Positions 1 to 9,624 are shown, counted from the stretch's first letter. The stretch: 64,000 nucleotides of DNA from UBA11986 sp031402435 (GCA_031402435.1 JANNSJ010000065.1:1-64000), one strand, 5' to 3'. Numbers and translations are program-made. Notes: generated by a model not told the origin, from the letters alone.

Positions 1-1152
1 GTTGTCGGCATCTTCTCGGTCATCTCCGTGATGACGGCAATGGAAGTGCTGCGCAACAGTATTGAGGAAGGTATGTCCGAGCTCGGGGCGAACACATTCC
101 AGATTCAGAAATTCGTCGGCGGGTTCAGTACCTCGCACACCGACCGCCGGAAGTGGAGGAACAGAAGGAACATTACGTACGAACAGGCATTGCTGGTGCG
201 CGAGAAGGTGACGCTTGCCGAAGCGGTCGGCATCGAAGTATGGACGGGGGGCAAAATAGTAACGTGGGAAGGAAAGAGCACGATGCCCAACATCGGCATT
301 GGTGGCGAGAATGTCGATGGCTTGATTACCAATGATATGGTCGTGGAGTTCGGTCGTGGATTGACGCCTCAGGATATTGACCATGCGCGCCGTGTTGTTA
401 TTCTCGGCAATACCGTTGTTGAGAAACTTTTCCCGCCATCCATGACCCCGATCGGGGAGAACGTTCGGATTGACGGCATGATGTACGAAGTGATTGGTGT
501 GTTCGAATCCAAGGGGAGTGCACTGGGCGGGCGCGAGAATAACTACGGCATCATCCCCATTACGGCACATTTCGAAAAGTACGGCAAGTCCCAGCGCAGT
601 GTGAACATCATGGTGAAGGCGAAGAGCCGCGACGTGTTCGACGATTGTCTGGACCAGGCAGTAATGGTGTTGCGGACTGCTCGTGGTCTTGCACCGGGCG
701 ATGAGGATGATTTTGGTTATTACTCCAATGACTCCGTCATCAAGCAGTTCAACGATTTTACACTATATGTCCGGTTGGGCGTGCTTGTCGTTAGTTCAAT
801 ATCTTTGCTGGCGGCTGGCATCGGGATTATGAACATTATGCTCGTTTCAGTAACCGAGCGAACACGTGAGATCGGCATCCGCAAGGCAGTTGGAGCGCAG
901 CGGAAGGATATCATGTCTCAGTTCATTATTGAGGCGGTCATACTCTGTCAAGTGGGTGGCGCCATCGGAACCGCTGCCGGGATTATCGGGGGCAATGCCA
1001 TCAGCATTCTGCTCGAAGTTGCCGTGGTCATTCCATGGATGTGGGTTGGGATTGGAATCGTTGTCTGTACACTCGTCGGACTTGTCTTCGGCGTGTATCC
1101 TGCATGGAAAGCATCCATGCTTGACCCGATTGACGCTCTGAGGTACGAGTAA
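1..1152 (+). CDS. MacB/FtsX-type ABC transporter permease, 5' end outside window
   Basis: The reading frame is open from base 1, so the GTG at 28 is an internal valine and the gene starts upstream. About 383 residues are visible. The first part reads VISVMTAMEVLRNSIEEG, which matches the end of TM1 and start of the periplasmic domain in MacB-type permeases. A periplasmic MacB core domain follows, then from about residue 255 a C-terminal FtsX domain with three hydrophobic segments and the motif TERTREIGIRKAVGA. The protein ends in DPIDALRYE, the family's usual tail. Such permeases work with an ATPase and a periplasmic adaptor to export lipoproteins, peptides or drugs; the substrate cannot be told. 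The partner genes would lie before the window. Confidence 0.9.
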   Translation, partial: VVGIFSVISVMTAMEVLRNSIEEGMSELGANTFQIQKFVGGFSTSHTDRRKWRNRRNITYEQALLVREKVTLAEAVGIEVWTGGKIVTWEGKSTMPNIGIGGENVDGLITNDMVVEFGRGLTPQDIDHARRVVILGNTVVEKLFPPSMTPIGENVRIDGMMYEVIGVFESKGSALGGRENNYGIIPITAHFEKYGKSQRSVNIMVKAKSRDVFDDCLDQAVMVLRTARGLAPGDEDDFGYYSNDSVIKQFNDFTLYVRLGVLVVSSISLLAAGIGIMNIMLVSVTERTREIGIRKAVGAQRKDIMSQFIIEAVILCQVGGAIGTAAGIIGGNAISILLEVAVVIPWMWVGIGIVVCTLVGLVFGVYPAWKASMLDPIDALRYE

Positions 1153-1260
1153 ACCTTTTACTGTCCGTAGTGTCCAATCTCCGAATCATTCCATCACTCA
1201 TTCACTGACTGTATTTCCGTTCTTGCTTTTCCTCTCGTTTCTCCTATCTTTTTTCCAATC

Positions 1261-2805
1261 ATGATTGCATCCGCACGTTTCAATCTCATACTTCTCGCCA
1301 CGCTTGTTCTTGCGTGTTCATCCCTTTATGCCCAGAAGAACAAATCCGACCATCCGAGCAGCCCGGTTTTCAAAGACTACAAAGAGCCAAAGCCAGTTCC
1401 GCTGCTGATCGAATCGGATGTTACGTACAGGCTCTGGCAAACGTTTCTTCTTGAGCGACAGGCGAATGCCGGTGACGTGCTTGCGCAGCATGAACTAGGA
1501 ATTCGATATCTCACCGGACGGGGCGCATCAGCTGACACGGTCAAAGGGGCTTTTTGGATCCAAAAGGCTGCTGCGCAGAACATGGTGTCTGCGCGTTTCA
1601 ACCTTGGCATTCTGTACTATCATGGGTGGGGAGTGGGATGGAATCCGTTCAGTGCCTACAAGGAATTTCTCGCTGCCGCACAACGAGGCATGGTGGAAGC
1701 ACAGTACGTCATGGGACAATTCTTCACGGACAATCTTGTTGTACCCCGTAACTGGGAGGAGGCTCATCGCTGGGTGAAGCTTGCCGCCGATTCCGGGTAC
1801 GCTCCCGCAAAGGAAACATTGAAAGAGTTGGAGAAGCGCATAAAGTCGCAATCAGATTCGACTAGAAGCGCTAAAAAGGATTCGACAGGATCGGTGGTTC
1901 TTCTTGATTTCGGGAGGGATAGTTCATCGCAGAATGATCTTACGCTTCTCAGGGATGTGTTGGAAGGAGGTGGAGAAGAATTGCGACGCGCTCTCGGTCT
2001 TGCGACGATGTTGAAGGGAACATTGGAAATGGATTCGACTGAAGTGCAGGCCCTTCGCCGTGCCGCCGATGACGGGAGTCCGGAAGCGCTTGCTGTGCTT
2101 GGCCGCTGTTATGAGAAAGGCCTCTTGATGAAGAAGGACGTTGTGCAGGCGGCAGAGATGTACGTCCGGGCAATACGTCTCGATTCGCCGGGAGCGTCGG
2201 AATTTTTGTGGAAGCTTCTTCAGGAAGATACATTTTATTCACAGATGAGGTCACGTTCTGCAAACGGCGATGTTCACGCCAATTATGTGTGGGCAACGCT
2301 GAGGGTTCTCGGCTTCGATGGAACACTCCAAGCCAGACAATCCTGGATTTCCGATGACCAGGCTTTGAAACTGCTCGAACGCGCAGTGGAACGGAAGCAC
2401 CTTCCAGCAATCGTGGAGCTTGGATTGTGTTACTACGGTGGCCGGTGGGTAACGGCAGACCAGGAGAAGGCGATGGAGCTTTGGACCAGGGCTGAAGCTC
2501 TTGGCAGCCAGGATGCGCGTGTCAGGATTGCGATTACCATTGTGCGTGCGAAAACCACGACCGGCCCGGCGCTGGAGAAGAGCATCCAGTCACTCGAAGA
2601 TGCAATGCATGCGGGCTCTGTGCTTGCGCAGGTCGCGTTGGGATATTGCTATGAGTACGGGATTGGCGAGCCGACCAACAGGGCGGAGGCGGCTGGGTTG
2701 TATCGCAGCGCGGCACAACGCGGCAGCCAGGATGCATTCCGTGCTCTCAAGCGGATGCACGACAGCATGCGGCCCAAGGAGAAGGAGTTCGTGATTGAGG
2801 AGTGA
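1261..2805 (+). CDS. Sel1-repeat (TPR-like) exported protein
   Basis: 514 residues starting with a signal peptide (hydrophobic stretch to about residue 23, ending ACSSLYAQ; a lipoprotein cleavage before the Cys is possible but the box is poor). The rest is Sel1-like repeats with the usual A-x2-LG-x2-Y-x3-G pattern: clear copies begin near residues 66, 103, 138, 265, 378 and 453 (for example HELGIRYLTGRG and VALGYCYEYGIGEP). Sel1 repeats form alpha-solenoids for protein-protein contacts in the periplasm or at the outer membrane. A charged linker near residues 195-220 separates two repeat blocks. It stands alone between a permease gene and a convergent DUF2911 gene, so context gives no specific role. 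Confidence 0.85.
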   Translation: MIASARFNLILLATLVLACSSLYAQKNKSDHPSSPVFKDYKEPKPVPLLIESDVTYRLWQTFLLERQANAGDVLAQHELGIRYLTGRGASADTVKGAFWIQKAAAQNMVSARFNLGILYYHGWGVGWNPFSAYKEFLAAAQRGMVEAQYVMGQFFTDNLVVPRNWEEAHRWVKLAADSGYAPAKETLKELEKRIKSQSDSTRSAKKDSTGSVVLLDFGRDSSSQNDLTLLRDVLEGGGEELRRALGLATMLKGTLEMDSTEVQALRRAADDGSPEALAVLGRCYEKGLLMKKDVVQAAEMYVRAIRLDSPGASEFLWKLLQEDTFYSQMRSRSANGDVHANYVWATLRVLGFDGTLQARQSWISDDQALKLLERAVERKHLPAIVELGLCYYGGRWVTADQEKAMELWTRAEALGSQDARVRIAITIVRAKTTTGPALEKSIQSLEDAMHAGSVLAQVALGYCYEYGIGEPTNRAEAAGLYRSAAQRGSQDAFRALKRMHDSMRPKEKEFVIEE

Positions 2806-2818
2806 TGTGTGGGGAGAG

Positions 2819-2852
2819 AAAAAAAACGGCGGACCAAACTCCAGCCCGCCGT
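2819..2852 (-). terminator. Intrinsic terminator, best on the minus strand
   Basis: ACGGCGG at 2826-2832 pairs with CCGCCGT at 2846-2852. The A run at 2819-2826 gives a run of Ts after the hairpin on the minus strand, ending transcription of the DUF2911 gene. It may also serve the convergent Sel1 gene. Confidence 0.8.
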
Positions 2853-2872
2853 ACAATGAAGGATTATAACAC

Positions 2873-3859
2873 TTACCTCGACTTCACATCCACAGCATAT
2901 ACCCGATCACCCCAGCCGAGTTTAAGAACTGCGTGATTATTGTCCTTTGGTTCAAGCCAGATGGAGAATGGATCGATTTCCTTTTCGGCCTTCTCCATCT
3001 TCATGTCGATACGGGCCAGGTCTTTGTTCGCGTCGTGATCGGCATCGCCGGGCGCCTTTGAATTGACGATGAGCGTGAGTGATTTCGCCGAGGGCATGGA
3101 ATAGAGTGTGTATATGCCTTTGGGAATGTTGGCACCACCGATCATGAGGTCGGCTTCCGTGTGAAGCTCTGTTGCCGAGTTTGCGCCTGTTCTCCAGATG
3201 GAGTCATTCGGAACAACGACACCCCAGATTTCTCTTCCACGTTTGTACGGCTTGCTGAACTTCAGAGCAACTTTCTTCCCGCCAACCACCCACGCGGTCG
3301 AATCCAGCGGACTGACCGGACGAATCTTGTCATTCTTCTCGAATGGAATAGACACGAGTGTGTTCTCCCACATCACGTTCATGACTCCGGATGTTTTTCC
3401 CTTTGCCTGAAGAGCAATGGTCAGAGTTTCGACGGGAGCCGGAAGCTGTTCCGCTTTTATATCGAAGCGGGCATAGTCCTGCTGTTCATCGTATGCTGTG
3501 CCCCATTGTCCGGTCTGCTTGTTGAGGATGACCTTCCATGTTTCCGGGGAAGGAATCGTGAACAACGTATACGTTCCTCTTGGAACCGGCACGCCGCCGA
3601 GCATCATATCGAAGTTGGTCTTGAAGCGTGTTGCTTCGTTTGCGCCCGTGCGCCACACCTGACCGAGTGGCACCAGATCGCCCATGATTGTTCTGCCGCG
3701 TATCGACGGTCGGCCATAATTGACCGAGACCGTATTCGTGTCAAGTTTCAGAGTAACAGAGTCGCGTGGACTCAACACTTTCTGCTGTGCAAACGCTTGT
3801 GGCTGAACAAGGGAGAACGCCACACTGAGTATAATAAGGAAACCGGTAGATCGCATCAT
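2873..3859 (-). CDS. Exported protein with two DUF2911 domains
   Basis: 328 residues with a signal peptide ending near AFA-QQ (about residue 25). Two consecutive DUF2911 domains follow. The first (about 30-165) has VNYGRPSIRGR, VWRTGANEAT and PRGTYTLFTIP. The second (about 190-325) repeats these as SKPYKRGREIWG, IWRTGANSATEL and PKGIYTLYSMP. DUF2911 is common in Bacteroidota, has no established activity and usually occurs once, so the tandem arrangement is slightly unusual. GGAG lies a few bases before the ATG pair; either ATG could be used. It precedes the YbjQ gene in the minus-strand block but is separated from it, so co-transcription is unsure. Confidence 0.85.
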   Translation of the reverse strand: MMRSTGFLIILSVAFSLVQPQAFAQQKVLSPRDSVTLKLDTNTVSVNYGRPSIRGRTIMGDLVPLGQVWRTGANEATRFKTNFDMMLGGVPVPRGTYTLFTIPSPETWKVILNKQTGQWGTAYDEQQDYARFDIKAEQLPAPVETLTIALQAKGKTSGVMNVMWENTLVSIPFEKNDKIRPVSPLDSTAWVVGGKKVALKFSKPYKRGREIWGVVVPNDSIWRTGANSATELHTEADLMIGGANIPKGIYTLYSMPSAKSLTLIVNSKAPGDADHDANKDLARIDMKMEKAEKEIDPFSIWLEPKDNNHAVLKLGWGDRVYAVDVKSR

Positions 3860-3891
3860 ACATCTCCACGTAATTGAATGAACTGAAGTTA

Positions 3892-4221
3892 TTATATCTT
3901 CTCGACGACCACGGCTGTGCCGTATGCGAGTACCTCGGTCACGCCTGACATCACCTCGTTAGCATCGTATCTCATGCCGATGACGGCGTTGGCGCCGACT
4001 TCCTGGGCATGTTGCATCATGATAGAGAACGCTTCCTTGCGGGCGTATTCGCACAACTCCTGCAGTAGCGAAATGTTCCCGCCGAAGAGAATTTGAAATC
4101 CGGCTCCGATATTGCCGATGATGGATCGTGAACGCACGGTGATGCCACGAACCACTCCGATGTTCTTTACGATCCGGTAGCCATCCAGCGTGAACGTTGT
4201 TGTGACAAGTGATGGGTTCAT
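3892..4221 (-). CDS. YbjQ/UPF0145 family putative heavy-metal-binding domain protein
   Basis: 109 residues from the ATG at 4221, chosen because AGGAG lies 10 bases upstream; upstream in-frame ATGs have poor sites. The sequence follows the YbjQ fold: TLDGYRIVKNIGVVRGITVRS near the start, then a central glycine-rich loop, a helix with EYARKEAFSIMMQHA, GANAVIGMRYD and the closing strand VLAYGTAVVV. The family forms oligomeric rings in structures and is annotated as possibly metal-binding from fold similarity only; its role is not known. A perfect hairpin (4245-4268) lies just before it, after the lipoprotein gene. Confidence 0.9.
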   Translation of the reverse strand: MNPSLVTTTFTLDGYRIVKNIGVVRGITVRSRSIIGNIGAGFQILFGGNISLLQELCEYARKEAFSIMMQHAQEVGANAVIGMRYDANEVMSGVTEVLAYGTAVVVEKI

Positions 4222-4244
4222 AGTGAGCATTCTCCTGAAAAGGC

Positions 4245-4268
4245 AGTGGCGACACAACGGTCGCCACT
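4245..4268 (-). terminator. Intercistronic hairpin, possible terminator or attenuator
   Basis: AGTGGCGAC (4245-4253) and GTCGCCACT (4260-4268) form a perfect 9-bp stem with a 6-base loop. On the minus strand it is followed by GCCTTTTC and then by the ribosome-binding site of the YbjQ gene. It could end the upstream lipoprotein transcript or modulate YbjQ expression. The T run is short. Confidence 0.55.
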
Positions 4269-4302
4269 ACCGTGTACAACACGGTTGATGTGGATTTGAT
4301 TC

Positions 4303-5304
4303 CTACTTGAACTTGATTGAGCTGATGACTTTGTCGTATGCTGCAAGATATTCAGTCCGCTGCGGCTTGAACCAATCCATCGTGATGCGAACGACCTTGT
4401 CATTCCTGACTGCAAAGTATACACGCCGGTCCACATCCTTTGAGGCAGACATTGTAAGAGTTACTGCAGGCTCACCGCCAATGGTTGCCTTGCCCTGTGT
4501 CGCCGCCTTATACCGGCCCTTATTCTGATCAACGACCTTTTCGAGAGTAAGGCTCTGTGCGCCGAACACATCGATAAGGATGTTGCAGTCCTGACGTATA
4601 CCACGGAGTCCCACGACGATTTCATTCTTTCCCTTTGCAGGACTGGTGAAATTGAAATTATCAGGATATTGGAACGTGAACATTTTTGCATCGTAGTCAG
4701 CAAATGCTTCCGAGGGAAGGGTTTCATCCCGTCCCTTTTCGACAGGCTTCGGAAGCTGGAAGGAGTTGAGCGAGGCTTCGAAGACAGCAATGTAGGCGTT
4801 ATAGTAGTCCCCAAAACCGGCAAAGCTCAGGTCATACAATACAGAGTCTCCCGTGATGAACACGTGGTGGCCGTTGATGACGGTCTTCTTGTCATAGGCA
4901 GCCGCGTATGGTATCTTGGTTGCGGTTTGACCCGACACGGTGACTGTCTGATCGGGCTGTAGTACATATCCTTCTGCAACGCGGTCATCTCTGAATTTCT
5001 TGACGGCATCAGCCGGGTCAGGCATCTTGGTGACGTTGACAGAGATCTCCACGCCGATTGCTCCGACACCGAGAGGATCGAGAAATTTTTTGTCGACATC
5101 AGGAGCATTGTAAAATGCCGCCCGTCCGACCTGGGCATTGACTCTCCAACCCTTTGGGTGCTGGATCTGAAAGCCCAACCCCGGGTCTTTGTAGATTTCC
5201 ATCTCGCCTACGGCGACTGGTTCCATCTTCTTCTCTTCGCCGCACCCGCTGAAGAGGAGAAGTGCGAAGAGTGTGCCGGCGAGAATGTTGAGTGTGGTCT
5301 TCAT
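4303..5304 (-). CDS. Lipoprotein of unknown function with two PsbP-like strands regions
   Basis: 333 residues from the ATG at 5304. The N-terminus is a lipoprotein signal (hydrophobic core, then FSGC with Cys at 21) followed by a charged GEEKKMEP linker, so it should be lipid-anchored. Two halves look alike: GLGFQIQHPKGWRV near residue 40 and MFTFQYPDNFNF near residue 205, each starting a domain of the kind seen in PsbP-like or DUF1795-type small lipoproteins. I do not recognise a specific family. The start was placed at MKTT because the upstream in-frame extension has no signal peptide and is not conserved-looking. No function can be assigned. Confidence 0.75.
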   Translation of the reverse strand: MKTTLNILAGTLFALLLFSGCGEEKKMEPVAVGEMEIYKDPGLGFQIQHPKGWRVNAQVGRAAFYNAPDVDKKFLDPLGVGAIGVEISVNVTKMPDPADAVKKFRDDRVAEGYVLQPDQTVTVSGQTATKIPYAAAYDKKTVINGHHVFITGDSVLYDLSFAGFGDYYNAYIAVFEASLNSFQLPKPVEKGRDETLPSEAFADYDAKMFTFQYPDNFNFTSPAKGKNEIVVGLRGIRQDCNILIDVFGAQSLTLEKVVDQNKGRYKAATQGKATIGGEPAVTLTMSASKDVDRRVYFAVRNDKVVRITMDWFKPQRTEYLAAYDKVISSIKFK

Positions 5305-5368
5305 GACGTAACCCTGTATGGTTTTTGAAATGATAAGTGAAATGTTCAACGACGATAACGGGACGCTA

Positions 5369-6871
5369 TCAGCCTTTTGGAACAACCGTATCGTACCAGG
5401 TCTTTTTCTCTCGTGTACCCACTTCATCAATATGGACATGCTTGGCTTCGGTGTATTCCTTCAGTCCGTCGATGCCGAACTCGCGACCGATGCCGCTCTG
5501 TTTGTATCCACCAAACGGTGCACGTTCACTGAGCAGGTGCCACTCATTAATCCAGACAGTGCCTGTGCGCAAGCGGCGTGCAACGGCAAGGGCCTTCTCT
5601 GCGTCTCTCGACCAGACCCCGCCGCCAAGTCCATACACCGAATCGTTTGCCATCCGTATGGCATCTTCAACAGTCTTGTAACGGATAACAGAGAGTACCG
5701 GACCGAAGATCTCTTCCTGTGCAATGATTGACGTGTTGTCGACATGGTCGAAGATGGTTGGCTCGACAAAGAATCCCCAGGCACATTCATTCGCCGAAGG
5801 AATTGAACCACCGACGGCGAGCCTGGCTCCTTCCTGTGTTCCTTTCCGAATATAACCGAGAATCGACTCCTGTTGCTTCTTCGAAATAAGCGGACCGATA
5901 TCGGTGTCCATCTTCGTAGGATCTCCCACTTTCATTTTCTTTGTCTTCTCCACCATCCTTGCCATGAATTCATCTGCGATGGATTCAGGAAGGAACAATC
6001 GCGTCCCTGCCTCGCAACATTGTCCCTGGTGATAGAACACGGCGTACAGTGCGCCATCTATGGCAATGCTCAGGTCCGCATCGTCGAGGATGATGTTGGC
6101 AGACTTGCCTCCGCATTCGAGAGTCACCTTCTTGAGAGTACCAGCTGCGGCTCGCATGATACCCTGGCCAACCGGTGTTGATCCGGTAAACCCGATCTTG
6201 TCCACCATCGGGCTGGCAACCATTTCCGCTCCCGCATCGCTGCCAAAACCGCTGATAATATTGACAACGCCTTTCGGAAGTCCGGTCTCATGAATCAGTC
6301 GCGCAAGCTCCATTGCAGTGACGGACGTTTCCTGGGACGGCTTCAGTACCACCGTGTTTCCTGCGGCAAGAGCCGGACCGAGTTTCCAAATCGCCATCTT
6401 CAAGGGAAAATTCCACGGGATGATGGCAGCAACAACGCCAATCGGTTCACGCAGTAGAAGGTTTTTGCTGAACCCCGGTTTCGAGACGTCAGTAAGTTCT
6501 TCGTTGAGATCGACAAGGGCGAGTTTTGAGAAGCCGCTCATGTTCCGGGCGCTGAGGTACACATCCTCCATTGCTTTCCGTATGGTCGAGCCTGAGTCGG
6601 CGACCTCGAGTTCAACGAGCAGTTTCTTGTTCTCATTGATCTTATCGGAAATGGCTTTGATGTACTGTGCCCGTTCTTCACGGCTCATCCGGGGCCAGGG
6701 GCCGTTGTCGAACGCCTCACGGGCAGCTTTGATTGCAGCCTGGGTGTCGTGAATTCCTGCCCGCTCGAACGTTGCGATGGTCTCCTGGTTGAAAGGATTC
6801 ATCGAAGTAAAGGTCTTCTTATCGAATGCGCCCCTGAACTCGCCGTTGATATATAATTTGTATTCTCTCAC
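5369..6871 (-). CDS. NAD(P)-dependent aldehyde dehydrogenase (ALDH1/2-like)
   Basis: 500 residues from the GTG at 6871, supported by GGGAG nine bases upstream; the longer in-frame form begins with an unlikely extension. Length and motifs match the ALDH superfamily: PWNFPLKMAIWKLGPAL, the cofactor-loop GFTGSTPVGQ, the general-base Glu in TLECGGKS and the nucleophilic Cys in HQGQCCEAG, followed by EEIFGPVLSVI and PFGGYKQSGIGRE near the C-terminus. It oxidises an aldehyde to its carboxylic acid, most probably with NAD+. The resemblance is to broad-range ALDH1/2 enzymes. Neighbours do not define the substrate; acyl-CoA genes occur elsewhere in the window but are not linked. Confidence 0.93.
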   Translation of the reverse strand: MREYKLYINGEFRGAFDKKTFTSMNPFNQETIATFERAGIHDTQAAIKAAREAFDNGPWPRMSREERAQYIKAISDKINENKKLLVELEVADSGSTIRKAMEDVYLSARNMSGFSKLALVDLNEELTDVSKPGFSKNLLLREPIGVVAAIIPWNFPLKMAIWKLGPALAAGNTVVLKPSQETSVTAMELARLIHETGLPKGVVNIISGFGSDAGAEMVASPMVDKIGFTGSTPVGQGIMRAAAGTLKKVTLECGGKSANIILDDADLSIAIDGALYAVFYHQGQCCEAGTRLFLPESIADEFMARMVEKTKKMKVGDPTKMDTDIGPLISKKQQESILGYIRKGTQEGARLAVGGSIPSANECAWGFFVEPTIFDHVDNTSIIAQEEIFGPVLSVIRYKTVEDAIRMANDSVYGLGGGVWSRDAEKALAVARRLRTGTVWINEWHLLSERAPFGGYKQSGIGREFGIDGLKEYTEAKHVHIDEVGTREKKTWYDTVVPKG

Positions 6872-7008
6872 GAACAGTAACTCCCTTGACCGATGCAAGA
6901 CTGAATAGGGACCAACGGGTGGTTGGCTGACACGTTGTCTGAAATGTGGAAACAAAGATAGGAAAAAAAGGTGAATTCATCAACCCAAACATACTATGAG
7001 AATGCTTT

Positions 7009-7088
7009 CCACGAAGAACACGAAGAAACACGAAGGGAAACTGATGCTCATGTTCCTTTGGTGTTCGTGGCCTTTGTGTGCTTCGTGG
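7009..7088. repeat. Inverted-repeat element of the CACGAAG/CTTCGTG type
   Basis: CCACGAAG (7009-7016) is repeated inverted as CTTCGTGG (7081-7088). The arms contain iterated ACACGAAG and TTCGTG/TTTGTG words. A related sequence occurs at 13887-13956. It lies between the divergent starts of the aldehyde dehydrogenase and DUF5916 genes. It looks like a dispersed intergenic hairpin. Confidence 0.6.
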
Positions 7089-7165
7089 ATAGGTCTTTGG
7101 TAAGCGGAGTGTTCCGCGTGTTGTAATTCCTTTCCCAAATCTGTATTATCAGTGCATTGAATGAC

Positions 7166-9589
7166 ATGCATACCCGTCTTCTTTCCATAGTACTTCTTTC
7201 GGCCACCTTCCCGCAATCAGGTATTGCGGGGGATAGTCCGCGGTCTGTGCATGCGGTGCGTGTCACTGTGCCGCCCAACGTGGATGGCTTTCTCAATGAC
7301 GACGTCTGGACTCTCGCTCAGCCAGCAACGGACTTTGTTCAGCGTGACCCTGATGAAGGCAAGCCCGCTTCCGAGCGAACCGAGATTCGCGTGCTGTACG
7401 ATGATGAGGCGTTGTACATCGGCGCGATGATGTTTGATCCACGCCCGGAGGAGATTGTTGCACGGCTCACCCGTCGCGATAACATCGTGGAGTCTGATCG
7501 TGTTGCGATCTTCATCGATTCATTTCATGACCACCAGAACTGTTACCGCTTCGGCGTCAATGCCTCCGGCGTGAAGGTGGACGTTCTGCATTACGACGAC
7601 GGCAACAAAGAGGATCAGTCGTGGGATGCCGTATGGGATGTACACACGCGAATACTTCCGAACGGGTGGTCTGCCGAAGTGAAATTACCCCTCAGTATTT
7701 TTCGGTATCGTTCGGATGTTATCGAGCAGGAATGGGGAATCAATTTTCTGCGGCTGATTACGAGGAGAGGAGAACGGGCGGATTGGGTGTACGTCCCGAA
7801 AAACCAGACCGGCATGGTCTCGCGCTTCGGGCATCTTACCGGTCTCAGCGATCTACCTGCACCCCACCGTATTGAGTTGCTGCCATTCGTTGTTGGTAAA
7901 CAGGATTGGCAGCCACAGAAACCGAACCAAGCGCGCACCAGAGAACTCAGCGGCAATGCAGGGCTCGACTTCAAGTATGGCCTCTCAAACAACTTCCTTC
8001 TGGATGCAACGATCAATCCCGACTTCGGTCAGGTGGAAGCTGATCCCTCCGTTCTGAATCTTTCAACATTCGAGACGTTCTATCCTGAGAAGCGGCCGTT
8101 CTTTGTTGAAGGAACACAGATCATCCGCTTCACGACATTCGGCGATGATCTTGGACCGGGCATGTTTTATTCGCGCCGCATCGGCCGCGGACTTTCGACT
8201 GCAGAGGTGAATGTGCCTACAGGAGGGAAGATTGTTGAGATGCCTCAGTCAACAACAATCCTTGGCGCCGCGAAGATCACCGGCAAAACCAACGAAGGGC
8301 TTTCCATCGGAGTGTTGCAGGCCCTTACCAAGGAGATGCGGGCAACTGTTGCCGACTCAAATGGTGCGCGTTCAGAGCAAATACTTGAACCCTTTGCTCA
8401 CTACAACGTTATTCGCCTGAGGCAGGATGTACTGGGCAACTCCAACATCGGTATGATTCTGACCACCGTTGGCCGGGAGAAGCGCACCCCGGCAATCACC
8501 AACGGGTTCGATTGGAACCTGAGACTGTCCGGAAACACACATGCTATCACGGGTTTCTTCGCCCACACCCACACGGCTGATGCGTTGAAGAACCGCATTC
8601 ACGGGTCGGCGGGACGAATGAACTTCTCGCGCATCGCGGCGGAACACTGGCTCTGGTCACTTGACGGGCGCTATGCCTCGAAGCGTTACAACATCAACGA
8701 CATCGGTTTCTTCTTTCGTCCGGATGGATATACGGGTACCGGAACGCTGACATATAAAGAGGATGTTCCTTCAGCAGTTGTGCGCGACTACAGTGCCACG
8801 TTCAGGCTCACGGAATTCAGAAACCTCATGGGCATCAGTCTGCAGCGCGAGCTTCGGCTCGAAACAAGAATCCTTTTCATGAGCTACTTGCAGATGACAG
8901 CAAGCTTCACGAGCGACCTTGGCTTGTACGACGACCGCGAGACACGCGGCAACGGCTTGTATCGCAGGCCGGCAAGCTTTGCCACGAGCACCTATGTGTT
9001 CAGCGACGCGCGGGACAACGTAAACGGAAAGCTCGGGCAGCGTTTCGGGTGGGACGATAAGCGGAAGTTCCAGGCAGCGACGGAAGCGGGCGTTACAGTC
9101 AGGCCAGTGTCATGGATGGATTATACGCTTGAATCGCAGTATCAGTTGATCCGCAAACAGAAAGCATGGGTGACCAACTCAACAGTATCCGGTGCAAGTA
9201 TGTTTGCCGATCGCAGCACGGATGAGTTAAGTGTAACATTGCGCGGGACTATCACCTTTACACGTGACCTGACTCTACAATTGTATGGGCAAGTCTTTCT
9301 CGCAAAAGGGCACTATGAGAACTACCGACTGCTTTCCGGCACTTCCGATTTTGTTCCGACCACTGGCACACCCAACGCGTACGACTTCAACACGCAATCG
9401 CTTAACTCCAATGTTGTGGTGCGATGGGAATACCTTCCCGGCAGTACGATGTTTCTCGTCTGGTCGCAGGCGAGGAGAGGGAGGAGCGATGACTACTTCA
9501 CATCACTCGGCGAAGACGTTGGCGACACGTTCAAAGTGCCGCCGTCGAATGTTGTGCTGTTGAAAGTGAGTTACTTGCTGAGTCTGTGA
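7166..9589 (+). CDS. DUF5916 outer-membrane barrel protein with N-terminal CBM9-like domain
   Basis: 807 residues from the ATG at 7166 (a TTG at 7157 is the alternative). A signal peptide ends near IAG (about residue 22). A sugar-binding CBM9-like domain follows (about 30-220), with VDGFLNDDVWTLAQ and RVLYDDEALYIGAMM. The C-terminal part is the DUF5916 barrel with GLDFKYGLSNNFLLDATINPD, FYPEKRPFFVEG and YSRRIGR, ending in alternating strands and a final VLLKVSYLLSL typical of beta-barrel outer-membrane proteins. The family is widespread in Bacteroidota and Gemmatimonadota and has been thought to bind or import glycans, but the function is unproved. It stands alone and is convergent with the PDZ gene. 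Confidence 0.9.
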   Translation: MHTRLLSIVLLSATFPQSGIAGDSPRSVHAVRVTVPPNVDGFLNDDVWTLAQPATDFVQRDPDEGKPASERTEIRVLYDDEALYIGAMMFDPRPEEIVARLTRRDNIVESDRVAIFIDSFHDHQNCYRFGVNASGVKVDVLHYDDGNKEDQSWDAVWDVHTRILPNGWSAEVKLPLSIFRYRSDVIEQEWGINFLRLITRRGERADWVYVPKNQTGMVSRFGHLTGLSDLPAPHRIELLPFVVGKQDWQPQKPNQARTRELSGNAGLDFKYGLSNNFLLDATINPDFGQVEADPSVLNLSTFETFYPEKRPFFVEGTQIIRFTTFGDDLGPGMFYSRRIGRGLSTAEVNVPTGGKIVEMPQSTTILGAAKITGKTNEGLSIGVLQALTKEMRATVADSNGARSEQILEPFAHYNVIRLRQDVLGNSNIGMILTTVGREKRTPAITNGFDWNLRLSGNTHAITGFFAHTHTADALKNRIHGSAGRMNFSRIAAEHWLWSLDGRYASKRYNINDIGFFFRPDGYTGTGTLTYKEDVPSAVVRDYSATFRLTEFRNLMGISLQRELRLETRILFMSYLQMTASFTSDLGLYDDRETRGNGLYRRPASFATSTYVFSDARDNVNGKLGQRFGWDDKRKFQAATEAGVTVRPVSWMDYTLESQYQLIRKQKAWVTNSTVSGASMFADRSTDELSVTLRGTITFTRDLTLQLYGQVFLAKGHYENYRLLSGTSDFVPTTGTPNAYDFNTQSLNSNVVVRWEYLPGSTMFLVWSQARRGRSDDYFTSLGEDVGDTFKVPPSNVVLLKVSYLLSL

Positions 9590-9624
9590 GAAACATGGTT
9601 CAACCATGCCACTTCTCAGTTCGG

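Noticed and set aside
9593..9607. Small hairpin CATGGTTCAACCATG between convergent genes as a terminator
   Set aside because: The stem is only six base pairs and no T tract follows; too weak to annotate.
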